Virus record (IMG/VR): IMGVR_UViG_3300009507_000088
Coordinates: 1-28,461 of that record
Direction: 5' to 3' (one strand)
Source of the DNA: a virus
DNA length: 28,461 nt
Shown one piece after another: positions 17,821 to 26,299 of the stretch; position 1 is the first letter of the stretch, and each line of letters opens with the position of its first letter. Position numbers and translations under genes: made by a program. The notes under the pieces are model-generated. The model had not been told where the DNA came from, did not search any database, and worked only from the letters and a program-made list of their open reading frames with translations.

Positions 17821-19356
17821 TTAGCCCCACTTTTCCTGGGCGGTTGTATATAATGATGATACTTGTGTTCCACTTGAATATAAGTATGCTTGAACGCTTT
17901 GTAGTTGTGTTTTACTATATGCTTCAACATGTTCAGCTCCAACATATAAATTTAATAATGAAAAATCTTTAATTCCTTCTGCAGCATCAACAACCGTAAC
18001 TAATCCCTTTGAGTTTATTCCAGCAGGATCATATATAGAACCATCTCTATTCTTTAATTGTAAAACGGTTCCTCCTTTAAACTTAGTGCTTGATACACTA
18101 TATCCAGATTTTAATTCCTGATTATACACGCCGATAAACATTGAATTATAACTACGAGTTCCCAATTTAATTCCAAATTGGTTACTTAATCTATTAGTGT
18201 CTTCTTCAATATTTTTATTTCTTTCGTCAATCCAATAATCAATTAGTTTTTGAGGACGATCTTCAGGAGCTATTAAAAGGAATCTTAAATAATTCCAATC
18301 AGGACCACCATAGATTGTTATACCAGTTGATGCTAAAGCACCTATTGAAACAGTTCCCTTTGTTATTTTACTATCACCCGCCTTTTTATTTGATGTTGGT
18401 GAAAGAATATTATCAGGAATATTAAAGAAGTTATTACCAGTCCATGATTCAGGGCCTTCTTCCGCTTTTTTAATTTGAAAGTGTTTACCTATTATTGAGC
18501 CATCTTTATTTCCAAGATCTGTTAATTGAGTAACTCTAGTTTTAAACTCTTTCTTATCTTCTGAACTCCATGTTTTTTCATTCTTTCTCAGTTCTTCATC
18601 TGCTGCTTGTTGTAAAGCAGTTATAGGATCTTGACTACGTTCTGTAGCATATGGTAATACCTCGGGCGCTCTTGTTCCTGCTAATGAATCATGATAATCC
18701 CGCCCAATAAATTGTAAACTTGACATCATACTCATTCCGCTTTCAGTCTTTGAGACGTTTGTTTTATCGTTAACAACATCGCCCATTCTAGCCATCGCTT
18801 GTCGATAATCGGCTTTAGCTTCTTCAGCCGCATAGTTTACATTAACCGGTGGAGTAAAAGCCGGAAAGGGTTTTGGCTGTTCATTTAAAAATTTACCTGG
18901 TGCAGGAATTTCTTTTGCATTACCATTTGCATCAACTTTAAAATTAACCATACTACATGGATCAAAAGATGTAATGTTATCTACTAAACTGTTTAAATCT
19001 TCAACAGCATCTCCGAATTTTGATTGTATATTCGCAATAAGTGGAATCCTTTCAAGAATACCGGCGCCAGCCGCTTGCTTTAATAAGTCAGATAAGTTCT
19101 TTTCTTTTAACTCATTTATTTCATCACCCATCTTTTTGACGGTGTCAGACATTTCTTGCATCTTAGCAATATTTTTACTTAAGTCTTTAGCTGCTGGAAT
19201 TTCCGAAATTGCTTTTAAAACTTGCTCTTGCGCATTATCTAATACAAGATTATCAATATCCTTAAAACAATCGCCGGCGGAAGATACTTGAGAGATAGCT
19301 TGATTTAAACCTATCCCACTTAGCTTGTTTCCAAACCCATTTACATTAATAGCCAT
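17821..19356 (-). CDS. Unassigned virion/hub-associated protein with possible double-psi-barrel C-terminus (511 aa)
   Basis: I do not recognise this family with certainty. Residues about 30-115 are helical with heptad-like spacing (AKMQEMSDTVKKMGDEINELKEKN); a Pro-rich linker follows (FPAFTPPVNVNY). The C-terminal 110 residues run GGTVLQLKNRDGSIYDP, GLVTVVDAAEGIK, LLNLYVGAEHVEAY and VQAYLYSS. This spacing recalls the 3D/double-psi beta-barrel domain of some murein-acting enzymes (G-T-V, then D-x-G-x-I, D-L-Y-V-G, V-Y), but the three hallmark Asp residues are not all present. It lies between the needle and gp25, in a cluster of hub genes, so it may be a hub or spike-associated part. Function is unknown. 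Confidence 0.6.
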   Translation of the reverse strand: MAINVNGFGNKLSGIGLNQAISQVSSAGDCFKDIDNLVLDNAQEQVLKAISEIPAAKDLSKNIAKMQEMSDTVKKMGDEINELKEKNLSDLLKQAAGAGILERIPLIANIQSKFGDAVEDLNSLVDNITSFDPCSMVNFKVDANGNAKEIPAPGKFLNEQPKPFPAFTPPVNVNYAAEEAKADYRQAMARMGDVVNDKTNVSKTESGMSMMSSLQFIGRDYHDSLAGTRAPEVLPYATERSQDPITALQQAADEELRKNEKTWSSEDKKEFKTRVTQLTDLGNKDGSIIGKHFQIKKAEEGPESWTGNNFFNIPDNILSPTSNKKAGDSKITKGTVSIGALASTGITIYGGPDWNYLRFLLIAPEDRPQKLIDYWIDERNKNIEEDTNRLSNQFGIKLGTRSYNSMFIGVYNQELKSGYSVSSTKFKGGTVLQLKNRDGSIYDPAGINSKGLVTVVDAAEGIKDFSLLNLYVGAEHVEAYSKTQLQSVQAYLYSSGTQVSSLYTTAQEKWG

Positions 19357-19365
19357 ATTATTTAA

Positions 19366-20268
19366 TTATGCGGGGCCTCCAGTTGAAGAACCGTGAACTC
19401 CACCATACGGATGGATGTGTGATGATAGAGAAACAGCCGGACCAAATACATCTGCGTAACCGGTAATTTTTCCATCTGCTTCAAGAGTTGAGTGGTTTTG
19501 TTGTGCAGCAGCAACATCAAGCTGATCAAGCAGCCATGTTTTTTGTTCAACAAATAATTCACTACCTGAAAAACGAAAAGTGCCGCCGCAATCAAAATTA
19601 ATACCATTTGCTATTCCAGCGTCAAAGGATTGTCCTGCAAGTGTTATTGCTCCATTAGGAACAGCCGTAACTTTTGATCCATTAATAACCTGCGTATCAT
19701 TTATACCAGTGAATCCAACTTTATTACCGGCAACGTAAGAATTAAATTCTGATCCAAGTACTTTATGACGATGAGCGCCATTAATAGTTTCCTCAGCATC
19801 AGCATGAACATTTAATTTATAATTTTGTCCAGTCTTTAAACCAACATCACCCGTAACTGCTTTAAAATCGTTTCCATCAACACGAGTATCAACATTACCT
19901 TTAACATTAACATTCATGTTTCCTCCAACATTAATATTTAAATCATTTGTTACATTTAAGTTACACGAATCGCCAATAACAACTGTAACGTTACCACTTA
20001 CTACAATTGTCTTATCTTTAAATACTGCAGTGTAATCATCGCCTTCTACAACAACAGTCCTTCCACCTTCTGGAGTAAACTCCTCAAAAGTTCCGCTGGC
20101 GTGAGTTCTTTTAATTCTTTCAACTGCTAAAGTATTATCTTCAACAAACTGATGGCCACCTAAGGTCTTCCTTAATGATACGGTTTGAGAGCAAGACTCT
20201 AAGGCGCCCATACTCGTAGGCAAATTAAATTCGATTTGCCCAGGAGAAATGTTTTCAGATTCTGCCAT
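19366..20268 (-). CDS. Baseplate spike needle, beta-helix with HxH metal-binding tip (300 aa)
   Basis: Residues about 70-185 hold short repeats with Gly about every eight residues (VVSGNVTVVIGDSCNLNV; INVGGNMNVNVKGNV), as in the T4 gp5 C-terminal triple-stranded beta-helix. The extreme C-terminus, SHIHPYGGVHGSSTGGPA, has HxH (His284, His286) followed by a GGP ending, like the iron-binding apex of P2 gpV-type spikes. I infer a trimeric membrane-piercing needle with its own metal-capped tip. In T4 the helix is fused to the gp5 OB-fold and lysozyme and capped by a separate PAAR protein (gp5.4); here it is a gene of its own, 13 bases after the OB/CHAP gene. AAAGAG upstream of the ATG may act as a weak ribosome site. 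Confidence 0.85.
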   Translation of the reverse strand: MAESENISPGQIEFNLPTSMGALESCSQTVSLRKTLGGHQFVEDNTLAVERIKRTHASGTFEEFTPEGGRTVVVEGDDYTAVFKDKTIVVSGNVTVVIGDSCNLNVTNDLNINVGGNMNVNVKGNVDTRVDGNDFKAVTGDVGLKTGQNYKLNVHADAEETINGAHRHKVLGSEFNSYVAGNKVGFTGINDTQVINGSKVTAVPNGAITLAGQSFDAGIANGINFDCGGTFRFSGSELFVEQKTWLLDQLDVAAAQQNHSTLEADGKITGYADVFGPAVSLSSHIHPYGGVHGSSTGGPA

Positions 20269-20281
20269 ACTCTTTATTTAT

Positions 20282-21214
20282 TTATGCAGTTGGAGTCCCG
20301 GGTTGACCAGTTGCTATAGTTCCACTTGGAGCCATACCGCCCCTCTCAGGCGATGCTGCAATTGAAATTGAATCTGTAATTAAACTTAGAGCTCGTTTTT
20401 TAATATAAACGCCATGGCCTTCACGTGATCCTGCTGCGTTTGTATTACCTTCAATGCATTGCACATATCCGCCATTTGAGTTTTCAATAGCCATACCAAT
20501 ATGAGAAAATTTAAAAACAACAATGTCACCCGCATATACGGTTTGAGGATTAACTCTGCGTTGAGCAAGGTGAGGGTGTTTATTAGCCCATTGCCTATAA
20601 GCAAACGCACTAGCGGTCTTTGGTCTATCTTTATCTTCTAATACGCCTGTTTGTTCTACAATCCATGTTACAAATGCTGCACACCATGGCTGACGACTAG
20701 AATAACCATCCCATCCGACAGAATCCCAATATTTTTGCAGCCCTGGTCCTTGATTATTTCCACTTGTTTCTCTTACTTGTAATTGGCTTTTACAAAGTGA
20801 AATTATTTTTTCTGCTGGACTACCAGCTACAGTCGCCGGAGCAGGGAACCCATCCCATCCACTATTGGCTCCAACAAAACCGCCTGTTGCCGCAGATGTT
20901 CCACCACTCACTCCCATGCCGGTTTCACTATTGGATTTAGGGTATGCTCCAATAATAACAAAATCTTGATAATCACCCGGGTCTCTGAAAAAACCAGTTA
21001 CCCATGATCCTTTAATTAGTTGAACATTGGTAGAGCCAACGCTAGCAACACCGGCACTATCCACTGGAAGTAAACATGTAGCCCAAGGTAAATCTTCGGT
21101 TGGAAGCGCCAACATATCGGTTGTATGATACTCAAGGCATCGAGCTTTTACTCGGCCCATACTTAATGGGTCGTTAACATCTTCAACCACGGCTGTTGCA
21201 AATCCTTCTATCAT
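20282..21214 (-). CDS. 5: Baseplate hub OB-fold protein with CHAP/NlpC-P60-like hydrolase domain, gp5 N-terminal equivalent (310 aa)
   Basis: Residues 1-95 form a gp5/VgrG-type OB-fold (GFATAVVEDVNDPLSMGRVKAR; then WVTGFFRDPGDYQDFVIIGAYP). A Gly/Ser linker follows. Residues about 132-285 look like a CHAP or NlpC/P60 papain-like domain: QPWCAAFVTWIVEQTG gives the likely nucleophile Cys178, AGDIVVFKFSHIGMAI gives His238, and a polar third residue may be in IEGNT (255-258). T4 gp5 has a lysozyme domain in this place, so a cysteine peptidoglycan amidase/peptidase seems to take its role in local wall digestion. A Pro/Gly/Thr-rich tail ends the protein. The needle is encoded by the next gene. Enzyme class is inferred; the domain order is clear. 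Confidence 0.87.
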   Translation of the reverse strand: MIEGFATAVVEDVNDPLSMGRVKARCLEYHTTDMLALPTEDLPWATCLLPVDSAGVASVGSTNVQLIKGSWVTGFFRDPGDYQDFVIIGAYPKSNSETGMGVSGGTSAATGGFVGANSGWDGFPAPATVAGSPAEKIISLCKSQLQVRETSGNNQGPGLQKYWDSVGWDGYSSRQPWCAAFVTWIVEQTGVLEDKDRPKTASAFAYRQWANKHPHLAQRRVNPQTVYAGDIVVFKFSHIGMAIENSNGGYVQCIEGNTNAAGSREGHGVYIKKRALSLITDSISIAASPERGGMAPSGTIATGQPGTPTA

Positions 21215-21220
21215 ATTAAT

Positions 21221-22798
21221 TTATTTTTTAGTTTGCAGCGGTTTAATTAATTTCAATTTAGTTGTATATTCACCATTCTTAAATATATGAATAGCAACTG
21301 CAATTGTATAATCGCCTGATAAATTTGAATCTAAATCGGTTATACCAACTTTACCGCCATCTATCGACTTACCGCCATCTGCCGCAGGAATATTAATTGT
21401 TATTTTTCTTCCTGGATTTAAATTAAAATCTCCATATAAAGTACATGAGTGAGAAATATTTTCCGATAAAGATTTAAAAAACATTTCACGCTGACTATAA
21501 ATTTCTTTAATATCAATCGTAGTTAGCGTCCCGGGCGGGAGGTCTTCATATAAAGGAGCGGGCTTATGTAAAAAGATATCTTTATTTTTTGCTAAGCTCT
21601 TCGCTTTAAAAGCGTCATTAATGATAGCTTCTTTAATTCCTCCTGTGGCAGATGAAATAATACCTGTAAATATATTGTTACTTTGTTTTTTATTATTTTG
21701 AGAAGAGAAACTAAACGTGCTACCAAGCGTACTTTTATTATTAATAGTTTCTTTATATTTTCCTTTTTTATTTTTTAAAATTTTAGTAACCTGAGATTGA
21801 AACTTATCCATTGAATACTTAGGATCGTTAAGTTCTTCTGAAGGAATAAACAAATTAGCGTCTACCTCTTCAGCCGCAACGTAATTCTTATCATATTCAA
21901 AAACATTTAATTGGCTGCCATAACCGCCTTCGCTAATTTCTTTTAGCTTATTTAATTTTAAAGATGACGAAAAGGATATTATTGTGTGTAATACATCCTT
22001 TTGATATTCATCAGTTCCAGGCTTTCCTTCAAAAAACTTTTTATAAACATAAGGTTCTCCTTCAGCCCCTGTGTTAAGAATCTTTTCCCATGAAGTAATT
22101 AAAATCTTATCTTTAAATTGAGTGTTTATTGTTTGCCACATAAAGAATGGGCTAAACTTTAATTGAGATCCGCCTTCATCAGAAAACGCTTTTGATAGGA
22201 CCCATGAAATTGCTTGTAATGGAGTCTTCTTTGTTAGAACTGTTTTAATTTTATGAGGGCATGTCCCATTAACAAGAATATTACTTTTTGGAACTCCTAA
22301 TTTACTTTCATATAATTCTTTAACAATATCAAATATGTTTCCTTCAATAGATTCAGATATCGTTTGAATTTTACTAAAATAGCCAAATGGTGTTATAAAG
22401 ATAATATCATATTCTTGAATGTGAATTCCATCAGCAGACTTTGTATATGTTGGATATTCTAAAGAAACTAAAGTAAGATCAATTGATTGTTGATCATTTG
22501 CGGTTTTCTTTATTAATGATAACTTTAAAATTTCCTTTCCAGATATTTTAAACTTTTGGAAAAAATCATCGTCATCTGACACTGAAATTTTACATGTAAT
22601 AATAGGAGAGTATATTTCTTCAATAATTTTAATAGATGAAACAATTTTACTGAAGTTTTCTTCTTCAATACCATCTTCATTGATTAAAACCATTTTAACG
22701 ATTTCATATGAAGCTGGCACTGTTGAATTACCATCAGCATCAAGCGTTTTAGGACTATGGTTTTCAGGCCGATCCTTATCTACATTTAAAATTCCCAT
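21221..22798 (-). CDS. 27: Baseplate central hub gp27-like (525 aa)
   Basis: It lies directly upstream of the OB/CHAP gene, fitting the gp27-gp5 partnership in T4. The N-terminal part (MVLINEDGIEEENFSKIVSSIKI, then CKISVSDDDDFFQKFKISGKEILKLSL) is the typical start of the first barrel domain in gp27-type hubs. Near the C-terminus SHSCTLYGDFNLNPGRKITI matches the late barrel strand seen in hub proteins. A Lys/Ser/Asn-rich stretch at about residues 335-390 is an insertion relative to T4 gp27 (391 aa). The start codon overlaps a TATAAATG sequence. A six-base gap separates its stop and the next start. Confidence 0.8.
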   Translation of the reverse strand: MGILNVDKDRPENHSPKTLDADGNSTVPASYEIVKMVLINEDGIEEENFSKIVSSIKIIEEIYSPIITCKISVSDDDDFFQKFKISGKEILKLSLIKKTANDQQSIDLTLVSLEYPTYTKSADGIHIQEYDIIFITPFGYFSKIQTISESIEGNIFDIVKELYESKLGVPKSNILVNGTCPHKIKTVLTKKTPLQAISWVLSKAFSDEGGSQLKFSPFFMWQTINTQFKDKILITSWEKILNTGAEGEPYVYKKFFEGKPGTDEYQKDVLHTIISFSSSLKLNKLKEISEGGYGSQLNVFEYDKNYVAAEEVDANLFIPSEELNDPKYSMDKFQSQVTKILKNKKGKYKETINNKSTLGSTFSFSSQNNKKQSNNIFTGIISSATGGIKEAIINDAFKAKSLAKNKDIFLHKPAPLYEDLPPGTLTTIDIKEIYSQREMFFKSLSENISHSCTLYGDFNLNPGRKITINIPAADGGKSIDGGKVGITDLDSNLSGDYTIAVAIHIFKNGEYTTKLKLIKPLQTKK

Positions 22799-22803
22799 TT
22801 ATA

Positions 22804-23796
22804 CTATGTTAGTAAAGTTCTATATTGATATGTTAAGTCAGATAAAGATTCTTTCTTAGGAACAATAATGTCTTTCTTGCGCTCATTAATTATTCTTTCA
22901 TATTCAATAAATGTTATTTCTTGAGGAAAAGATATCTCTTGATTATAGATTGCATTAGTAACTACATCATAATGAGAAATTATTTTTTGATTTAATAACG
23001 TTTCTCCTTGTACAAAATTATCATAATATTGATAAGACGAGTTTTTCAAAAATTCGTGAGATAATCTGATGTTATAATATAAAGGAATAAGAGTTTTGCC
23101 ACCTTCGGTTATTGTTTGATTAAATGTAGATTCTTCAATAATTTCTAACCATTCTTGTCCAAGAGGCGAGCTATCTGCTTCTAAATATATAATTCCTAAT
23201 GACTCAGGCTGAAAAGCATTATCAACAATTTTATTTCCGATACCTAATTCCGTTATATAATTATTTGTTCCTTTTTCAAGTATAATACCAAATCGGTTAT
23301 TATCAACATTTTTAATTTTTAAATCGCTTTTCTGAAGGTCATCATTAATGTCTTTTACATATATATTAATAGAAGAGTAATATTTTTTATTAAGAGGTAA
23401 CTTTTGAAAGAAATAGTTCTGTGAATGCCTTGTAGAATTTGATATAGTTGGCATCGGCTCTGGACAAATAAAACTATACCCGTCATATTCAGATTCAATC
23501 ATTCTATCAAATTGAGAATTAGAAAGAGGCCAACCTTCTATACCATTTCTCAATGAATTATTATATAAAAAGAAAAGCCAATAATATTGTGGATCATTAT
23601 ATAAGTTTAAAGAAACAGTGTCGGGCCGTTCGCCATCTTTAATTGAATATTTTAAATAGCGGACGCTAGTTGATTTATCTTTAATGATAATGTTTTTAGT
23701 AATATCAATAACTGTATTAAAATCGCCTTTGCCGCTAAAGTCGTATTCGACGGTATCAAAGTAATCTAAATATTTTATTTTTCTTGGTAAAGCCAT
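22804..23796 (-). CDS. 53: Baseplate wedge subunit gp53 (330 aa)
   Basis: The N-terminal signature RPDTVSLNLYNDPQYYWLFF, then NSLRNGIEGWPLSNSQFD, is that of gp53. The C-terminal segment TFIEYERIINERKKDI also fits the gp53 end. The middle (about 125-260) is longer than in T4 gp53 (196 aa) and beta-rich, probably an added surface domain. Gp53 clamps neighbouring wedges and completes the hexagonal baseplate. A TATAAATC near-match to the late box lies three bases before its ATG (23800-23807). Confidence 0.87.
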   Translation of the reverse strand: MALPRKIKYLDYFDTVEYDFSGKGDFNTVIDITKNIIIKDKSTSVRYLKYSIKDGERPDTVSLNLYNDPQYYWLFFLYNNSLRNGIEGWPLSNSQFDRMIESEYDGYSFICPEPMPTISNSTRHSQNYFFQKLPLNKKYYSSINIYVKDINDDLQKSDLKIKNVDNNRFGIILEKGTNNYITELGIGNKIVDNAFQPESLGIIYLEADSSPLGQEWLEIIEESTFNQTITEGGKTLIPLYYNIRLSHEFLKNSSYQYYDNFVQGETLLNQKIISHYDVVTNAIYNQEISFPQEITFIEYERIINERKKDIIVPKKESLSDLTYQYRTLLT

Positions 23797-23817
23797 GATG
23801 ATTTATATGTAATAGTA

Positions 23818-24567
23818 TTAACCAATTTCCAAAATATCTTTTCGAGTTAGAGCCTTGGTCTCTGTAAAAGTAAAATTAATATCATATTCAACAGGGTTAC
23901 CATCTTCAAAGAAAGCGTTGGCGGCGCCGTTATATGTTGTTGAAAAAGACGTTAAATAACATTCTCCAAAATTTGGAAGGTTTGGTGGTTGCTTACCATT
24001 CAATACTGCGTATGATATACTCCATTTTGGTGGATATTTTAAATATAATAATTCGCCTTCAGGGTATAAATTAATTCTAAATAAGTCAATAATACTTTTA
24101 ATTGAGCGAGATTCTCCTTCAGAAAATGGAACTAGTTTATATTGAAAAGAAAAGCTTCTAACATTAGTTCCTGTAAATTCTGTTGTTGTATTAGGATTAG
24201 CCGCTACACCTCGTGCAATACCAAAAGCTTTTCCAACATTACCCAGACTACCTTTAAGAAGCGCTGTAGCAGTATTACCAGCGCTTTCAAGACTCCCAAC
24301 ATTCGCTCCTAATTGTTTTTTAACTTTATCAACCGCTCCTTTAACTTCACCTGATCCAGAAGATTCAAAGGTATTTAACGCAGTCCCACCTAATGCTCCT
24401 AATTCAACTCCTCCGTAATTAGCAGAATCTGATATTTGTAAACCAACAGGACCTGGGAAAGTGGCAGATCCATTTGTGCCTCCGCCACTTCCTCCTTGTA
24501 AACAAGTAAATGTTATAACTGGTCTTCCGCCTTGCTCTTGAATGTTTTCTGGAAAATATAAGCTCAT
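23818..24567 (-). CDS. 48: Baseplate tail-tube cap gp48-like (249 aa)
   Basis: The C-terminal half (SFSFQYKLVPFSEGESRSI, IDLFRINLYPEG, LKYPPKWSISYAV, CYLTSFSTTYNGA, DINFTFTETKALTRKDI) is a tube-fold domain as in gp48/gp19-type proteins and matches marine T4-like gp48 proteins. The N-terminal part is Gly/Ala-rich and low in complexity. It is shorter than T4 gp48 (364 aa). Gp48 caps the hub and starts the tail tube with gp54. It is the first gene of the leftward block; its ATG abuts the divergent late-promoter pair. Confidence 0.78.
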   Translation of the reverse strand: MSLYFPENIQEQGGRPVITFTCLQGGSGGGTNGSATFPGPVGLQISDSANYGGVELGALGGTALNTFESSGSGEVKGAVDKVKKQLGANVGSLESAGNTATALLKGSLGNVGKAFGIARGVAANPNTTTEFTGTNVRSFSFQYKLVPFSEGESRSIKSIIDLFRINLYPEGELLYLKYPPKWSISYAVLNGKQPPNLPNFGECYLTSFSTTYNGAANAFFEDGNPVEYDINFTFTETKALTRKDILEIG

Positions 24568-24574
24568 ATAAATA
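24567..24574 (+). promoter_or_regulatory. T4-type late promoter box, rightward (before gp4)
   Basis: A perfect TATAAATA on the plus strand. Its first base pairs with the first base of the gp48 start codon. The expected transcript start is near 24580, leaving about 20 bases before the gp4 ATG, including a good ribosome site (AAGGA). Confidence 0.65.
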
Positions 24575-24584
24575 CTATTATTAT

Positions 24585-24592
24585 TATTTATA
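24585..24592 (-). promoter_or_regulatory. T4-type late promoter box, leftward (before gp48)
   Basis: A perfect TATAAATA on the minus strand, facing the plus-strand box with a 10-base spacer. The expected start is near 24579, leaving about 12 bases before the gp48 ATG at 24567. The two boxes form an inverted repeat over 24567-24592. Confidence 0.65.
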
Positions 24593-24599
24593 AGGAAAG

Positions 24600-25046
24600 A
24601 TGAAGTATTATTCTGGCAGATTTAGACCAAAGAACATTCCTAAGTATGCAGGAGACTATACTAAGATTAAGTATAGATCACATTGGGAAATGCAGGTTTT
24701 CAAGTGGTGCGACACTCAATCTCAAGTTCTAAAATGGAGCAGCGAAGAAGATATTATTCCTTATCGTTGCAAAACAGACGGAAAACAACATAGATATTTT
24801 CCAGATCTTAAAGTTACTTTTAATACAGGCGATACTTATTTAATTGAGATTAAACCAAAGAAACAAACCGAGGAACCAAAGGTTAGATCACGTAAAACTA
24901 AAAAGTATATAAATGAAGTGACCACATATGCTAAGAATATTAGTAAATGGGAAGCTGCTGAGAAGTGGTGTAGCAAGCGTGGATATAAGTTTGCGATTTG
25001 GACAGAGGAAACAATTAAAGGTCTAGGAATAAAGCTTTTAACCTAA
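24600..25046 (+). CDS. 4: Head completion protein gp4, PD-(D/E)xK nuclease-like (148 aa)
   Basis: Length equals that of T4 gp4 (150 aa). YRSHWEMQVFKW (Glu30), RYFPDLKVTF (Asp69) and YLIEIKPKK (Glu83, Lys85) give the E...PD...ExK set of a restriction-endonuclease-like fold, as in gp4/gp50 and TnsA-type proteins. In T4, gp4 completes the filled head before tail joining. A clear Shine-Dalgarno (AAGGA) lies six bases before the ATG, one of the few strong ones in the window. It is the first gene of the rightward block. Confidence 0.88.
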   Translation: MKYYSGRFRPKNIPKYAGDYTKIKYRSHWEMQVFKWCDTQSQVLKWSSEEDIIPYRCKTDGKQHRYFPDLKVTFNTGDTYLIEIKPKKQTEEPKVRSRKTKKYINEVTTYAKNISKWEAAEKWCSKRGYKFAIWTEETIKGLGIKLLT

Positions 25047-25049
25047 AAT

Positions 25050-25057
25050 TATAAATA
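25050..25057 (+). promoter_or_regulatory. T4-type late promoter box before the 205-aa gene
   Basis: A perfect TATAAATA in the 17-base gap after gp4, six bases before the ATG at 25064. A transcript starting here would be practically leaderless. Confidence 0.55.
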
Positions 25058-25063
25058 TAATAT

Positions 25064-25681
25064 ATGGCAAGCACCTTTGAAAAACAATATGATAAAGCTA
25101 TTGCAGCTGGCATCGGCCCATATACAAAGGAAAGCAAAAAGTGGTTCTTTGATAACTTAAAATATCTCAGAGCTGTTAGAAACCCAAGGCGGATTATTAC
25201 AGATGACGCTTTACTAAAAAGACCAAAAATTATACCTGGTCGAGTGTTTATGTATGGGTATGATCCAAAGCATGCTAAAACACTTCCCTATTATGATACG
25301 TTCCCTTTAGTAATACCGGTGAAGACTGTTAAAGATGGCTTCTATGGAATAAATTTACATTACCTTCATCCTTATGATAGAGCAAAACTGTTTGATCGAA
25401 TGAGAACATTTATGCTTCAGGAGGTTGATGAAAATACAGCAGGTTCTGCCGTAAGAACAAAATTTAGAGTTTCATATGATAAACTAAATGATAGTATGAA
25501 ATTTAGATATTTTAAACCTGCATATAAAAAATATCTTTTTAGTCAGGTAAAAACAATTATGATGTTAGTTCCTCCAAAGTTCTGGGAGGTCGCATTGTTT
25601 ATGCCAACCGAAAATTTTCAGAAAGCAACAAAAAGAAAGGTTTGGAGAGATTCAAATCGTAAATTCAGAGGAAACAAATAA
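25064..25681 (+). CDS. Conserved marine T4-like protein, possibly gp2 DNA-end protector (205 aa)
   Basis: The protein is basic, with Lys/Arg-rich ends (KKWFFDNLKYLRAVRNPRR; RKVWRDSNRKFRG). The core motif GRVFMYGYDP, then LPYYDTFPLVIPV and GFYGINLHYLHPYDRAKLFD, is distinctive and seems familiar from marine T4-like phages. In T4, gene 2 is next to gene 4, so gp2 (protects packaged DNA ends) is a reasonable guess, but I cannot confirm homology. T4 gp2 is longer (274 aa). There is no membrane segment or known catalytic motif. DNA contact would fit the charge. Confidence 0.55.
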   Translation: MASTFEKQYDKAIAAGIGPYTKESKKWFFDNLKYLRAVRNPRRIITDDALLKRPKIIPGRVFMYGYDPKHAKTLPYYDTFPLVIPVKTVKDGFYGINLHYLHPYDRAKLFDRMRTFMLQEVDENTAGSAVRTKFRVSYDKLNDSMKFRYFKPAYKKYLFSQVKTIMMLVPPKFWEVALFMPTENFQKATKRKVWRDSNRKFRGNK

Positions 25682-25690
25682 TAAAATAAT

Positions 25691-26281
25691 ATGGCTTCAA
25701 TTAATAAATTAAAATCTATCTTTAATAAAAGAGGTCCTGCGCTTGCTAATCGATTTAAACTTGATTTTTCAGGAATGGCGACTTTAAGTAGTAAATTAGA
25801 TGCAACAACAGAGGATCTTAGAGAGCTTTCTTATTTAGTTGATTCTGCATCTATGCCTGGGAGACAACTGCAAACCTTTGGGTATGACTTGTTTAGACAT
25901 ACATCTGAAGTTCCAACGGGATATGTTAATGAAGGATTTTCGGTTGAGTTTAATATGACAGCCGATATGATGCCTAAGCGCGTATTTGATAGTTGGATAA
26001 ATCTTGTAGTAGATTCTGAATCATACTTAATGAAATATGAAAAAGAGTTTAAATGTAATCTTCATATTATTCAAACCGATATGGAAGATAAGAAATCATA
26101 TGTGTTAGAACTAGATAAAGTATTCCCAAAAACAATTAGAGGAATTTCATATTCTCAAACTTCAGCAGACTTAACAAAGTTCGGAGTTGAATTTGCATAT
26201 AATGATATTCGCATATGGGATGAAAAGCGCTATTCTGAAGTTAATAAATTAGCGTGGGATCATGATAAAGGCGGTAATTAA
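25691..26281 (+). CDS. Tail-tube-fold protein, gp19/gp54 family (196 aa)
   Basis: ANRFKLDFSG, LSYLVDSASMPGRQLQTFGYD, EVPTGYVNEGFSVEFNMTADM, FDSWINLVV and FGVEFAYNDIRIWDE are the pattern of T4 gp19-type tube proteins (PF06841). In marine T4-like phages the main gp19 sits with gp18 near the portal gene, so this copy beside gp26 could instead be the gp54 tube initiator or a second tube protein. T4 gp54 has 320 aa. The gene directly precedes gp26 and the tape measure, the usual place of a tube protein in other contractile and siphophage tails. Family sure, exact role open. Confidence 0.72.
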   Translation: MASINKLKSIFNKRGPALANRFKLDFSGMATLSSKLDATTEDLRELSYLVDSASMPGRQLQTFGYDLFRHTSEVPTGYVNEGFSVEFNMTADMMPKRVFDSWINLVVDSESYLMKYEKEFKCNLHIIQTDMEDKKSYVLELDKVFPKTIRGISYSQTSADLTKFGVEFAYNDIRIWDEKRYSEVNKLAWDHDKGGN

Positions 26282-26299
26282 GCTTTATATATAAATTAT

